From Candidatus Rokubacteria bacterium CSP1-6 (lineage in GTDB: Bacteria > Methylomirabilota > Methylomirabilia > Rokubacteriales > CSP1-6), in contig LDXP01000025.1 of NCBI GenBank assembly GCA_001443385.1, positions 1 to 33,199 on the forward strand: a stretch of 33,199 nt of DNA, written 5' to 3'. Shown here piece after piece: positions 6,880-14,546 of this stretch (positions are counted from its first letter, which is position 1; each line of letters opens with the position of its first letter). The notes beneath the pieces were generated by a model. It was not told the origin of the DNA, did no database searches, and saw nothing but the letters and a program-made list of their open reading frames with translations. Position numbers and translations under genes: made by a program.

Positions 6880-6955
6880 GGCGGTGTAGCTCAGACGGCA
6901 GAGCAGGGGTCTCATAAGCCCTTTGTCGCAGGTTCGAGTCCTGCCACCGCCACCA
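6880..6955 (+). tRNA. tRNA-Met (CAT anticodon), elongator type
   Basis: All arms fold. The acceptor is GGCGGTG/CACCGCC with discriminator A and an encoded CCA (6953-6955). The D arm is GCTC/GAGC, the anticodon loop CTCATAA with CAT at 6913-6915, and the T arm GCAGG-TTCGAGT-CCTGC. The paired G1-C72 excludes initiator tRNA. A CAT anticodon could also be tRNA-Ile2 (modified by TilS, encoded at 16372), but the sequence looks more like elongator Met. Confidence 0.9.
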
Positions 6956-6965
6956 TCCTCCTCCT

Positions 6966-8312
6966 TCAGGTCGCAGCCCGGCTGATCCCGTAATCCCGGA
7001 TTTTTTTGTTGAGCGTCTTGATGTCGATCTTGAGGACGCGAGCCGCCTGGCTCTTGTTCCACTCGGTGGCTTCCAGGACGCGCGCGACGTGGAGCCGCTC
7101 GATCTCCGCCAGCGGCAGCCGCGCCGGATCGGCGGGCTCTCGAGCGGGGCTTGCCGGGATTTCCGGCGGGAGATCCTCCGGGCGGATCTCGCCCCCCTCG
7201 TTCAGGATCTGCAGGCGCTCGATCACGTTCTGGAGCTGCCGGATGTTCCCCGGCCATGCGTAGCGCGCGAGGAGCTCGAGCGCCGCCGGCGAGAAGGTCA
7301 GGGGGCGCCCCCCGCCTCGTGGCCGGCCGGCGAAGTGCTGGATCAGCAGGGGAATATCCGTGTCGCGCTCGCGCAGGGGGGGAAGCCGTAGGACGACGGT
7401 GCTGATCCGGTAGTACAGGTCCGAGCGAAAGCGTCCCTCGGACGCGTCCCGCTCCAGATCCCGGGCGGTGGCGGCCACGACGCGGACGTCCACGTGAAAG
7501 GCCCGCTCGGAGCCCACGCGCCGGATCTCGCCGGAGTCCAGGGCCCGCAATAACCGGACCTGCATGGCGGGGGCCATCTCCCCGATCTCGTCGAGGAAGA
7601 GCGTGCCGCCGTCCGCCGCCTCCATGAGGCCCACCTTGGTCGCGACGGCCCCGGTGAAGGATCCCTTGGCGTGGCCGAAGAGCTCCGACTCCAGCAGCGG
7701 GGCGGGCATGGCCCCGCAGTTCAGCGAGATGAACGGACGGGCCGCCCTCGGGCTCCTCAGGTGCAGGGACCGGGCGATCAACTCCTTGCCGGTCCCGTTC
7801 TCGCCCAGGATCAGGACCGCGCTCGCGCTCTGGGCCACCCGCTCGACGACCCCCATCAGCTCCCGGATCGGCCGGCTCTCCCCCACCATGACGGGCGGCG
7901 GATCCCGGTGGGTGAGGACACCCTTGAGGTTGACGTTCTCCTTCCGGAGCGCCTTCTTCTCGGCCGCCTTGGCGACGACCTCCTTCAGCTCCGCGTCGTT
8001 CCAGGGCTTGGCGAGGTAGTGGTAGGCGCCCAGGCGCATCGCTTCCACGGCCGTCGGGACCTCCGCGTGCCCGGTCAGCACGAGCACCTCGGGCTCCAGC
8101 TCGGACTCCTTGATCCAGCGGAGAAGCTCCAGCCCGTTCATGCCGGGCATGACGAGGTCGGTGAGGACGAGGTCAAACTCCCGGCGGGAGAGCGGGTCCA
8201 TTGCGGCCCGACCCGACTCGGCCCCCACCACCTCGTGGCCCGCGGCCGCAAGCGACTCGGTCAGCAGACCCCTGGTCTCGGAGTCGTCATCCACTACCAG
8301 AATCCGCGCCAT
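6966..8312 (-). CDS. NtrC-family sigma-54-dependent response regulator
   Basis: The 448-residue protein consists of a receiver (MARILVVDDD, phosphoacceptor D52 in LTDLVMPG), a sigma-54 AAA+ domain and a Fis-type HTH (NKSQAARVLKIDIKTLNKKI). The AAA+ domain has Walker A GENGTGKE, Walker B GGTLFLDEIG, and GSFTGA in place of the usual GAFTGA sigma-54 contact loop. It should activate sigma-54 promoters by ATP-driven open-complex formation when phosphorylated. The start at 8312 is fixed by the conserved receiver N-terminus; a longer frame reaches 8369. No histidine kinase is adjacent. It is divergent from a sigma-54 promoter at 8431-8446, the obvious candidate target. Confidence 0.93.
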   Translation of the reverse strand: MARILVVDDDSETRGLLTESLAAAGHEVVGAESGRAAMDPLSRREFDLVLTDLVMPGMNGLELLRWIKESELEPEVLVLTGHAEVPTAVEAMRLGAYHYLAKPWNDAELKEVVAKAAEKKALRKENVNLKGVLTHRDPPPVMVGESRPIRELMGVVERVAQSASAVLILGENGTGKELIARSLHLRSPRAARPFISLNCGAMPAPLLESELFGHAKGSFTGAVATKVGLMEAADGGTLFLDEIGEMAPAMQVRLLRALDSGEIRRVGSERAFHVDVRVVAATARDLERDASEGRFRSDLYYRISTVVLRLPPLRERDTDIPLLIQHFAGRPRGGGRPLTFSPAALELLARYAWPGNIRQLQNVIERLQILNEGGEIRPEDLPPEIPASPAREPADPARLPLAEIERLHVARVLEATEWNKSQAARVLKIDIKTLNKKIRDYGISRAAT

Positions 8313-8332
8313 GGCCCCATGATACGCCCCCT

Positions 8333-8347
8333 TGGGAGAAACTCCCA
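8333..8347. promoter_or_regulatory. Inverted repeat, candidate activator binding site
   Basis: TGGGAG-AAA-CTCCCA is a perfect 6-3-6 palindrome about 85-100 bp upstream of the sigma-54 -24 element, the usual distance for an enhancer bound by an NtrC-type activator. A looser palindromic word (CACCCGTGGG) lies at 8367-8376. Confidence 0.4.
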
Positions 8348-8430
8348 TGGGCGAGTGGACGGCTGACACCCGTGGGCAGGTCCCGCTGAACGTAGCTCTG
8401 AAATCTCGAGAGGTTAGCCCCTATGCTCCC

Positions 8431-8446
8431 TGGCATCCCCATTGCC
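8431..8446 (+). promoter_or_regulatory. Sigma-54 promoter
   Basis: TGGCATCCCCATTGCC fits the -24/-12 consensus TGGCAYR-N4-TTGCW, with GG and GC separated by exactly 10 bp. Transcription would start near 8458, about 19 nt before the ATG at 8477 and just before the GAAGGGGGA Shine-Dalgarno. Confidence 0.75.
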
Positions 8447-8476
8447 TCACTAGCAGGGTGGAAGGGGGACAGAGCC

Positions 8477-9259
8477 ATGCAAAAGAGGAAATCGCCCGCA
8501 AAGAATTCAAAGAGGAAATCCCGTTCGAGGAAATCCCGTTCGTTGATGTTCGCGGTGTCGTCCCTCTGGATCGCCCTGATCCTCGTGGTCGGCGCGTTCG
8601 AGGGCAGCAGGGCTGCCACCCAGATGGCGCCGCGTCCCCAACCATCCGGCCTGGCACCGGCCCAGGAAGCTGCGGTGCTGGCGGAGATGGGGGACTACGA
8701 AGGGGCGTGGCGGCTCTACGACGAGGCGCTCCAGGCGGCGCCGGAGGACGCCGCGCTCTGGTACGCCCTGGGCGTGACGCTGAGCCGTCTGGACCAGCGG
8801 CAGGAGACCGAAGCCGCGTTCCGGTACGTGGTGGACCACGGGAAGCCCGATTCGGAGGAGGTGCGGCTCGCCAGGCAGTGGCTGGTGGCCGCCGGGGTAC
8901 TGGCTCCGCAGGTCGCGTTCAGTGTTGCCGCGGACGCCGCGGAGGCGACCGCAGGCACAGCCGTCCTCAAGGGGAGGGCCACGTGGGAAAAGCCTGAAGC
9001 AGACCGGCCGCCCCTGAAAGCCCGGCTGGTCCTCCAGGGGCTGAGCGGGGCCGCCGAAGGCAAGCGCTTCACGACGCGGGTCCCCCTGGGCCAGGCCTAC
9101 CGGTTCGATCGTCTCCCGGCCGGCTCCTACCGCCTGGTCGGCAGTGCCGCGGGCCATCGCCTGTGGGACCTGACGCTCAGCGCGGAAGACGGCGAAGAAA
9201 ATTCTCTCGACCTCGGGCAAGATAACAGCAGCAATCCGAGCGCCGAGTTGTATCTGTAG
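8477..9259 (+). CDS. Membrane-anchored TPR protein with carboxypeptidase-regulatory-like C-terminus
   Basis: The 260-residue protein begins with a Lys/Arg/Ser-rich cytoplasmic tail, then one membrane span (MFAVSSLWIALILVVGAFEG). Two TPR-like helices pairs follow (EMGDYEGAWRLYDEALQAAP and DAALWYALGVTLSRLDQRQ), then a beta-rich domain around LKARLVLQGLSG and LPAGSYRLVGSAAGH, which resembles carboxypeptidase regulatory-like (Ig-like) folds. It should face the periplasm. ATG 8477 follows GAAGGGGGA and a sigma-54 promoter; the frame is open to 8423, but that would start upstream of the -12 element. The partner is unknown; pilus or envelope assembly would fit sigma-54 control. A terminator follows. 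Confidence 0.75.
   Translation: MQKRKSPAKNSKRKSRSRKSRSLMFAVSSLWIALILVVGAFEGSRAATQMAPRPQPSGLAPAQEAAVLAEMGDYEGAWRLYDEALQAAPEDAALWYALGVTLSRLDQRQETEAAFRYVVDHGKPDSEEVRLARQWLVAAGVLAPQVAFSVAADAAEATAGTAVLKGRATWEKPEADRPPLKARLVLQGLSGAAEGKRFTTRVPLGQAYRFDRLPAGSYRLVGSAAGHRLWDLTLSAEDGEENSLDLGQDNSSNPSAELYL
8512..8541 (+). repeat. 15-bp tandem duplication inside the TPR gene
   Basis: GAGGAAATCCCGTTC occurs twice in direct succession (8512-8526, 8527-8541), encoding a doubled RKSRS in the basic tail. A diverged third copy begins at 8485. The copies are identical, suggesting a recent slippage event. Confidence 0.85.
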
Positions 9260-9281
9260 ATCAGCCTCGCCCTGTCACGCC

Positions 9282-9320
9282 AGCGCCCCTCCGTTGCTTC
9301 GGGGGGCGCTCCTCTTTTCT
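9282..9320. terminator. Intrinsic terminator between convergent genes
   Basis: AGCGCCCC (9282-9289) pairs with GGGGCGCT (9303-9310), extended inward by a few pairs with one bulge, and is followed by CCTCTTTTCT. It ends the TPR gene and may also serve the converging REC-PilZ gene. Confidence 0.7.
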
Positions 9321-9333
9321 CGAGCCCGGGGTC

Positions 9334-10035
9334 TTAACCCGGCAGGTGGGAGTCGACGAACTTCTTGAGGCGCAGGAAGTCCGGGTTTGTCAGGTTGACG
9401 AACGTGAAGGCCTGTCCGTCCGGGTCCCGGCGGACCAACAGCGACAGCACGGAAATGAGGGGCTCCCCGTCGGGCGGGGTGAACGACAACCGCGCGGTCC
9501 CGCCCGGCTCCACATCCGTCGCCGAGCGCACCTTCAGGCCGAAGGGGCTCAGGTCCACCGCGCGGCCCGCGACCGAGCCCGCGGCGGCATTCTCCACCTT
9601 CACATCCAGCGAGACCTGCACGCGGGCGTACCGCCGCTGGTTCAGCCTCAGGACGTCCTCGGTGAACCGGCGGGTCAGGACTTGCAGTTCGAGGAAGTCC
9701 AGCACGATCCCCAGCTGGTCGAGGCTGAGCGGCTTCGGGAGAAACTCGACCGCGCCCAGCTTGAGGGACTGCCGCGCCTCGGCTTCGCTGACGGCGCCGG
9801 ACATGGCCACCACGGGGAGCCGCTGCCGGCGCTCGGACATGACCCGGAGGAATTCCAGCCCGCTCATGCCGGGCAGGTACATTTCGAGCAGGATGGCATC
9901 GGGCGGGGAGACGGTCAGGCTGTCAAGGGCCGCCTCGGCGCTGCGGACGACGATGGGCTGGTGGCCGTGGTGGCTGACCAGATCGGCGAAGGCTTCCGCC
10001 TCGGCCGGCATGTCCTCGACGATGAGCACCCGCAT
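9334..10035 (-). CDS. Receiver-PilZ fusion protein with Glu at the phosphoacceptor site
   Basis: The 233-residue protein has an N-terminal CheY-like receiver (MRVLIVEDM; LPKPL with the conserved Lys) and a C-terminal PilZ domain. The PilZ c-di-GMP motifs are intact: RRYAR (RxxxR) and DLSPFG (D/NxSxxG). In the receiver the aspartate expected in the DxxLPGMSG strand is E51 (codon GAA), a substitution that often mimics phosphorylation. The acidic pair E7-D8 is retained. It probably relays c-di-GMP levels to surface or motility functions. The start at 10035 is the conserved receiver start. A second GGGGGGATGCGG lies just upstream but out of frame. No diguanylate cyclase is in the window. Confidence 0.88.
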   Translation of the reverse strand: MRVLIVEDMPAEAEAFADLVSHHGHQPIVVRSAEAALDSLTVSPPDAILLEMYLPGMSGLEFLRVMSERRQRLPVVAMSGAVSEAEARQSLKLGAVEFLPKPLSLDQLGIVLDFLELQVLTRRFTEDVLRLNQRRYARVQVSLDVKVENAAAGSVAGRAVDLSPFGLKVRSATDVEPGGTARLSFTPPDGEPLISVLSLLVRRDPDGQAFTFVNLTNPDFLRLKKFVDSHLPG

Positions 10036-10060
10036 CCCCCCGCATCCCCCCGGTACAGCC

Positions 10061-10089
10061 CTGGTATCATCGGACCGCCGGGCTGTCAA
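10061..10089 (-). promoter_or_regulatory. Likely promoter of the REC-PilZ gene
   Basis: Read leftward: a consensus TTGACA (plus 10084-10089), a 17-bp spacer and a weak -10 TACCAG (plus 10061-10066). On the other strand a possible extended -10 (TGCTAGACT, 10100-10108) could serve the CoA-transferase operon, but it lacks a clear -35. Confidence 0.4.
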
Positions 10090-10132
10090 GATTCGGGTGT
10101 GCTAGACTGAAAGTCCCGCGGGGGCGGGGACG

Positions 10133-11305
10133 ATGCCGCTGTCACGCTATCGGGTCATCGACCTCACGACGGTGCGCTCCGGGCCGACCTGCACCAAGAT
10201 CCTGGCCGACCTGGGCGCCGACGTTCTGCGCGTCGAACGGCCGGGGGATTCGAGCCGGGAGCGGGTCTTCTTCGATCAGGGGGACCTCCAGCGGAACAAG
10301 AAGAGCCTGGTCCTGAACCTCCAGCACCCCAAGGGGGTCGAGATCCTCCGGGCGCTCGCGCTCCGGGCGGACGTCGTGGTCGAGAACTACCGCCCCGACG
10401 TCAAGCACCGCCTCGGGATCGACTATGAGTCCCTAAGCCGCGAGAACCCGCGCCTCGTCTACGCCAGCATCTCAGGCTTCGGCCAGACCGGCCCGTACCG
10501 CGACCGCCCCGGCTACGACCAGATCGTGCAGGGGATGTCGGGGTTGATGTGGCTCACCGGGACGGAGGAAACGGCTCCGCTGAGGATCGGGATCCCCATC
10601 GGCGATCTGCTGGCCGGCTATTTCGCCGCGCTGGGGATCCTGGCAGCGCTGGTCGAGCGGGAGCGCTCCGGGCAGGGCCAGCGGGTCGAGACCTCGCTGC
10701 TCGAGGCGCTGGTCGGCAGCCTCTCGTTCCAGGCCGCCCGCTACCTCAACACCGCGGAAGTGCCCCCGCCGGTGGGCAATCATCATCCGCTGACTGCTCC
10801 CATGGGCGTCTATCGCGCGAAGGACGGCCACCTCAACCTGGCCGTCGGCAACGACGACATGTGGGGGCGGCTCTGCCGGGCGCTGGGCCGGCCCGAACTG
10901 GCCGACGACCCGCGCTTCGCCAGGGGCTCGGCCCGGCTGAAGAACCGCGCTGCCATGGACGAGATCCTCGAGGCGGCGCTCGCCATGAAGCCCGCGACCG
11001 AGTGGGTTGAGATTCTGAACGCCGCGGGCGTGGCCTGCGGCCCCATCTACAGGCTCGACGAGGTTTTCGCCGACGCCCAGGTCGTCGAGTCGGGACTCGT
11101 TCATGAGCTCAACCATCGCGTCTGGGGCCTGCACAAGGTGATGGGGCTCCCCCTGCACCTCCACCGGACGCCCGCCCGGGTCAGGACGCCGGCTCCGCTC
11201 CCGGGTGCCCACACCCGCGAGGTCCTGGCCGAGCTGGGCTACGACGAGGGCGGGATCGATGCCCTAGTGGCCGACGGTGTCGTGGAGGAGGCCAAGCACG
11301 CATGA
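10133..11305 (+). CDS. Family III CoA-transferase (CaiB/BaiF)
   Basis: The 390-residue protein has the family hallmarks: YRVIDLTTVRSGPTCTKILADLGADVLRVE at the N-terminus, NKKSLVLNLQHPKG, then VVENYRPDVKHRLGIDY and ISGFGQTGPYRDRPGYD. The catalytic Asp lies in IGDLLAGYFAALGILAAL, as in formyl-CoA transferase. It transfers CoA between two organic acids; substrates cannot be read from the sequence. Its stop overlaps the start of the crotonase gene by 4 nt, so the two probably act on the same acyl-CoA. It opens a seven-gene run of coupled genes. The ATG at 10133 follows a G-rich stretch (GGGGCGGGGA). Confidence 0.93.
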   Translation: MPLSRYRVIDLTTVRSGPTCTKILADLGADVLRVERPGDSSRERVFFDQGDLQRNKKSLVLNLQHPKGVEILRALALRADVVVENYRPDVKHRLGIDYESLSRENPRLVYASISGFGQTGPYRDRPGYDQIVQGMSGLMWLTGTEETAPLRIGIPIGDLLAGYFAALGILAALVERERSGQGQRVETSLLEALVGSLSFQAARYLNTAEVPPPVGNHHPLTAPMGVYRAKDGHLNLAVGNDDMWGRLCRALGRPELADDPRFARGSARLKNRAAMDEILEAALAMKPATEWVEILNAAGVACGPIYRLDEVFADAQVVESGLVHELNHRVWGLHKVMGLPLHLHRTPARVRTPAPLPGAHTREVLAELGYDEGGIDALVADGVVEEAKHA

Positions 11306-12087
11306 GCGATTTGATCCGGGTGGAGCAGAAGGACGCCATCGCGACCGTGGTCTTCAACCGTCCCGAGATGCGCAACGCCATCAGCCTGGCGATGTGGCAG
11401 GAGATCGCCCGCGTCACCGAGGCGCTCGGCAAGGACCCCGGCGTCCGCGCCGTCGTCTACCGGGGCGCCGGCACCGAGGCCTTCGCCTCGGGCGCCGACA
11501 TCTCCGAGTTCAAGGAGGTGCGCAAGGACATCGCGACCGCCCAGGCCTACAACAGGGAGACGGAGGCCACCTACCTCGCCATCCGCCAGTGCCCGAAGCC
11601 CACCGTCGCCATGATCTTCGGCTTCTGCATGGGCGGCGCGATGGCGATCGCCATGGCGAGCGACCTCCGCTTCGCCGCCGCCGGCGCCAAGTTCGGGATT
11701 CCCGCCGCGCGCCTCGGGATCATCTACGGGCTCGGCAGCGTCCGCCAGCTGGTGGACCTGGTCGGGCCCTCCTACGCCAAGGACATCCTCTTTTCCGCTC
11801 GCACCTTCGAGGCCCAGGAAGCGCTCCAGATCGGGTTCATCAACCGCCTCCTGCCGCCGGCGGAGCTGGAGGCCTACACGTACGACTATCTGAAGAAGGT
11901 CGCAGAGAACGCGCCGCTCTCGGTCCGGGGGGCCAAGATCACCATCGAGGCGATCCTGGAGGACGGCGGGGTCCGGCAGAAGGAGCGGATCCGCCAGCTC
12001 GCGCTGGAGGCCTTCGAGAGCCAGGACTACAAGGAGGGCACTGGGGCCTTCCTTGAAAAGCGCCCGCCCCGCTTCGAAGGGCGGTAG
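11302..12087 (+). CDS. Crotonase superfamily protein (enoyl-CoA hydratase/isomerase-like)
   Basis: The 261-residue protein has the crotonase oxyanion-hole regions (AFASGADISEF and GFCMGGAMAIAMASDLRFA). The two catalytic glutamates of true enoyl-CoA hydratase are not conserved: the first aligns with A135 (GIPAARLGI) and the second with D161 (AKDILFS). Hydration is therefore doubtful; decarboxylase, isomerase or hydrolase chemistry is possible. This GIPAARLG subgroup is common and usually labelled enoyl-CoA hydratase. The start codon overlaps the CoA-transferase stop (ATGA). The glycosyltransferase gene begins directly after the stop. Confidence 0.9.
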   Translation: MSDLIRVEQKDAIATVVFNRPEMRNAISLAMWQEIARVTEALGKDPGVRAVVYRGAGTEAFASGADISEFKEVRKDIATAQAYNRETEATYLAIRQCPKPTVAMIFGFCMGGAMAIAMASDLRFAAAGAKFGIPAARLGIIYGLGSVRQLVDLVGPSYAKDILFSARTFEAQEALQIGFINRLLPPAELEAYTYDYLKKVAENAPLSVRGAKITIEAILEDGGVRQKERIRQLALEAFESQDYKEGTGAFLEKRPPRFEGR

Positions 12088-13146
12088 GTGAAGTTCGCGT
12101 TCCTCACGTCCACGCCGCTGAGCCCGACGGAGGGCAGCGGGACCTTCGTGGGGATCCGCGAGCTGGAGCGCGCCCTGGAGGCGCTGGGCCACGCGGTGGA
12201 GATCCGCCCGCTCCGTTTGCGCTCGGGTTTCCACACCCTGGACCGGTGGCTCTACAACGCCGGTCTCGTCCTCGCCCCGCCCGACGCTGACGTCGTCGTG
12301 GGGTTCGACCTCGACGGGTTTCTCTGGGCGCGCCGCCGGCGGATCCCCTTCGTCGCGAGCCTCAAGGGCATCATCGCCGACGAGCTCCTGAACGAGCGGG
12401 GCCGGACCCGCGCGCTCCTCTCCATCCAGGCCCGCTGGGAGCGTCGCAACGTGGCGCGCGCGGACCGGGTGCTCGTGACGAGCCGCTACTGCGCGGGGGT
12501 GGTCGAGCGCGTCTATGGCGTCCCCTCGAAAAGGATCGCGGTGGTGCCGGAGCCCATCGACCTCGAGGACTGGCAGGGGCGTTTCGCGCGGGCGCCCCGC
12601 CGCCCGTCTGAGCGCCCCACCATCCTCTCCGTGGCGCGGATGTACCCGCGCAAGCGTCTCGAGGATCTCCTCGAGGCGGTCGCGCTGCTGCGCCGTCGGC
12701 TTCCGGATGTCCGGCTCAGCATCGTCGGCGACGGGCCGGAGGGCGACCGGCTGCTCCGCCGCCACGCCGCCCTCGGCCTCGGAGACGCGGTTGTCTTCCT
12801 GGGCGAGGTTTCGCGCAATCGGCTCGCCGAGGAGTACGTGAACGCCGACTGCTTCTGTCTTCCGAGCGTTCAGGAAGGGTTCGGCATCGTCCTCCTCGAG
12901 GCCATGGCCGCGGGCCTCCCCATTGTCGCCTGCCGGGCGGCGGCGGTGCCGGAAGTCGTCCCCGATGGTGTGACCGGGCGGCTCGTGGAACCGCGCAGTC
13001 CCGAGCGATTGGCCGACGCGCTCGAGGAAATCCTCACGGACTCACGCCGACGAAAAGATTACGGGGACGCCGGGCGTCGCAGGGCCGCCGAGTTCAGCGC
13101 TCCTCGCGTGGCCCAGCGGTTCCTCGAAGCCGCGAGAGAGGCATGA
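12088..13146 (+). CDS. Family 4 (GT-B) glycosyltransferase
   Basis: The 352-residue protein has an N-terminal acceptor domain with a Gly-rich loop (TEGSGTFVGIRELERAL) and a C-terminal nucleotide-sugar domain. The latter shows LSVARMYPRKRLEDLLEAVALL, SIVGDGPEGDRL and the EX7E motif in SVQEGFGIVLLEAMAAGLPIVA. It transfers a sugar from a nucleotide sugar in the cytoplasm; acceptor unknown. The start is GTG at 12088, immediately after the crotonase TAG with no gap, and its stop overlaps the first PTPS gene by 4 nt. Coupling with pterin genes raises the possibility of pterin glycosylation (as in cyanobacterial pteridine glycosyltransferases), which is inference. Confidence 0.9.
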   Translation: MKFAFLTSTPLSPTEGSGTFVGIRELERALEALGHAVEIRPLRLRSGFHTLDRWLYNAGLVLAPPDADVVVGFDLDGFLWARRRRIPFVASLKGIIADELLNERGRTRALLSIQARWERRNVARADRVLVTSRYCAGVVERVYGVPSKRIAVVPEPIDLEDWQGRFARAPRRPSERPTILSVARMYPRKRLEDLLEAVALLRRRLPDVRLSIVGDGPEGDRLLRRHAALGLGDAVVFLGEVSRNRLAEEYVNADCFCLPSVQEGFGIVLLEAMAAGLPIVACRAAAVPEVVPDGVTGRLVEPRSPERLADALEEILTDSRRRKDYGDAGRRRAAEFSAPRVAQRFLEAAREA

Positions 13147-13565
13147 AGCGGCCCGAGAGTGGATTGGTCTATGCGACGCGCCGTTTCACCTTCTCGGCGG
13201 CGCACCGGTACTGGCGCCCCGGGTGGAGCCCGGAGGAGAACCGGAAGGTCTTCGGGAGCCTCACCCAGGTGCACGGTCACAACTACACCCTCGAGGTCAC
13301 CATCCGCGGCCTCGTGGACGAGCGAACCGGGATGCTGATGGATCTGGGGGAGCTGAAGCGGGTCGTGGGCGAGGCCGTGACCCAGCGCTTCGACCATTCG
13401 CACCTGAACGAGGATCCGCTCTTCTCGGGCGACGCGATTCCCACCACGGAGAACCTGGCCCGCGGCATCTGGGACCTGCTGGCGCCCAAGCTCGGGGCCG
13501 ATCGCCTGTGGCGGGTCCGCCTGTGGGAGGATCCGACCTTTTACGTGGACTACTATGGGCCGTGA
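13143..13565 (+). CDS. 6-pyruvoyltetrahydropterin synthase/QueD family, catalytic Cys missing
   Basis: The 140-residue T-fold protein has the zinc ligands H21 (FSAAHR), H44 and H46 (HGHNY), the Asp-His of FDHSHLN and the C-terminal Glu in RLWED. PTPS and QueD need a catalytic Cys in the loop before HGHNY (FGxC). Here that loop reads VFGSLTQVHGHNY with L40 at the position, and the protein contains no cysteine at all. It may have another activity, for instance a PTPS-III-like aldolase variant, or be a partner of the second copy. The start overlaps the glycosyltransferase stop by 4 nt; the paralogue starts 11 nt before its end. Confidence 0.88.
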   Translation: MKRPESGLVYATRRFTFSAAHRYWRPGWSPEENRKVFGSLTQVHGHNYTLEVTIRGLVDERTGMLMDLGELKRVVGEAVTQRFDHSHLNEDPLFSGDAIPTTENLARGIWDLLAPKLGADRLWRVRLWEDPTFYVDYYGP

Positions 13566-13989
13566 CGCGCTGACGCTGACGCGGACGTTCCACTTCAGCG
13601 CCGGTCACCGGCTGGCGAACCCCGCCCTCGGCGAGGCGGAGAACCGCGCGCTCTACGGACCCTGCTTTCGCCCCCACGGCCACAACTATCTCCTGGAGGT
13701 GACCGTGGGCGGGCGGATCGATCCCCGAACGGGAATGGCGGCGGATCTCGTGATGCTGGAGTCCGCGGTGCGACGCGCGGTGCTGGACCTGGTGGACCAC
13801 CGGGACCTCAACGCCGACGTGCCCGCGCTCGCGGGAGTCATCACCACCGGGGAGAATCTCGCCCGCGCCTTCTGGCGCCTCCTGGCGCCGGCGCTCCCCG
13901 CGGGAGCCCTTCAACGGGTGGCGGTGGTCGAGACGGCGAACAACACCTTCGAGTACTACGGCGAGACCGATGACGGAGACACTCGATGA
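13555..13989 (+). CDS. 6-pyruvoyltetrahydropterin synthase/QueD family, catalytic Cys present
   Basis: The 144-residue T-fold protein carries zinc ligands H18 (FSAGHR), H41 and H43 (PHGHNY). It has the catalytic Cys C37 in LYGPCFRP, closely like eukaryotic PTPS, the Asp-His pair in [10 protein letters not shown], and the terminal Glu in [16 protein letters not shown]. It should convert 7,8-dihydroneopterin triphosphate to 6-pyruvoyltetrahydropterin, or to 6-carboxytetrahydropterin if QueD-like. It overlaps its Cys-less paralogue by 11 nt and folE by 4 nt. PTPS-type loop spacing and a downstream SDR favour tetrahydrobiopterin-type synthesis over queuosine, since no queC, queE or queF is present. 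Confidence 0.9.
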   Translation: MGRDALTLTRTFHFSAGHRLANPALGEAENRALYGPCFRPHGHNYLLEVTVGGRIDPRTGMAADLVMLESAVRRAVLDLVDHRDLNADVPALAGVITTGENLARAFWRLLAPALPAGALQRVAVVETANNTFEYYGETDDGDTR

Positions 13990-14546
13990 TCGAAGAATGG
14001 GTGGCGAAGATCCTGAAGGAGCTGGGAGAGGACGTCCATCGGGAGGGGCTTGAGCGGACGCCCGAGCGCGTGGCGAAGGCGCTGCAGTTCCTGACGTCGG
14101 GCTATCAGCAGGACGTCAAAGACGTGCTCAACGACGCCCTCTTCGTCGAGGACTACGACGAGATGGTCGTGGTCAAGGACATCGATGTATTTTCAATGTG
14201 CGAACATCATCTCATCCCATTTTTTGGCAAGTGCCACGTCGCCTACCTCCCGGGGAAGAAGATCATTGGATTGTCGAAGATCCCCCGCCTCGTGGAGATG
14301 TTCAGCCGACGCCTCCAGATACAGGAGCGCCTGACGACTCAGATCGCCTACACGCTCCAGGATGCACTCAAGCCCCGAGGCGTGGCGGTGGTGATCGAGG
14401 CGATCCACCTCTGCATGGTGATGCGCGGGGTCGAGAAGCAGAACTCCAAGGCCGTCACCTCAGCGATGCTCGGGGCCTTTCGCGACCGGCCGGAGACGCG
14501 GGCCGAGTTCATGGAGCTGATCAAGCCGCGGGGGAGCGTTCTGTGA
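13986..14546 (+). CDS. folE: GTP cyclohydrolase I
   Basis: FolE opens GTP to 7,8-dihydroneopterin triphosphate, the first step of folate and tetrahydropterin synthesis. The 186-residue protein has the zinc ligands C72 and H75 ([19 protein letters not shown]) and the third Cys in [15 protein letters not shown]. It also has [23 protein letters not shown] and [10 protein letters not shown], all typical. Length is slightly short because the N-terminal extension is reduced. The ATG overlaps the PTPS stop (ATGA). The stretch 14185-14235, encoding the active site, is visibly AT-richer than its surroundings. Substrate supply for both PTPS paralogues is the natural reading. Confidence 0.96.
   Translation: MIEEWVAKILKELGEDVHREGLERTPERVAKALQFLTSGYQQDVKDVLNDALFVEDYDEMVVVKDIDVFSMCEHHLIPFFGKCHVAYLPGKKIIGLSKIPRLVEMFSRRLQIQERLTTQIAYTLQDALKPRGVAVVIEAIHLCMVMRGVEKQNSKAVTSAMLGAFRDRPETRAEFMELIKPRGSVL

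Noticed and set aside
6880-6955. Initiator tRNA-fMet
   Set aside because: The first acceptor pair is G-C, whereas initiators have an unpaired 1-72 position.
11239-12765. 508-codon open frame on the minus strand
   Set aside because: Antisense shadow of the crotonase and GT4 genes, with no domain signal.
13143-14546. Queuosine operon
   Set aside because: QueD-like proteins and FolE fit, but no queC, queE or queF accompanies them, and one paralogue has a PTPS-like Cys loop; kept only as an alternative.
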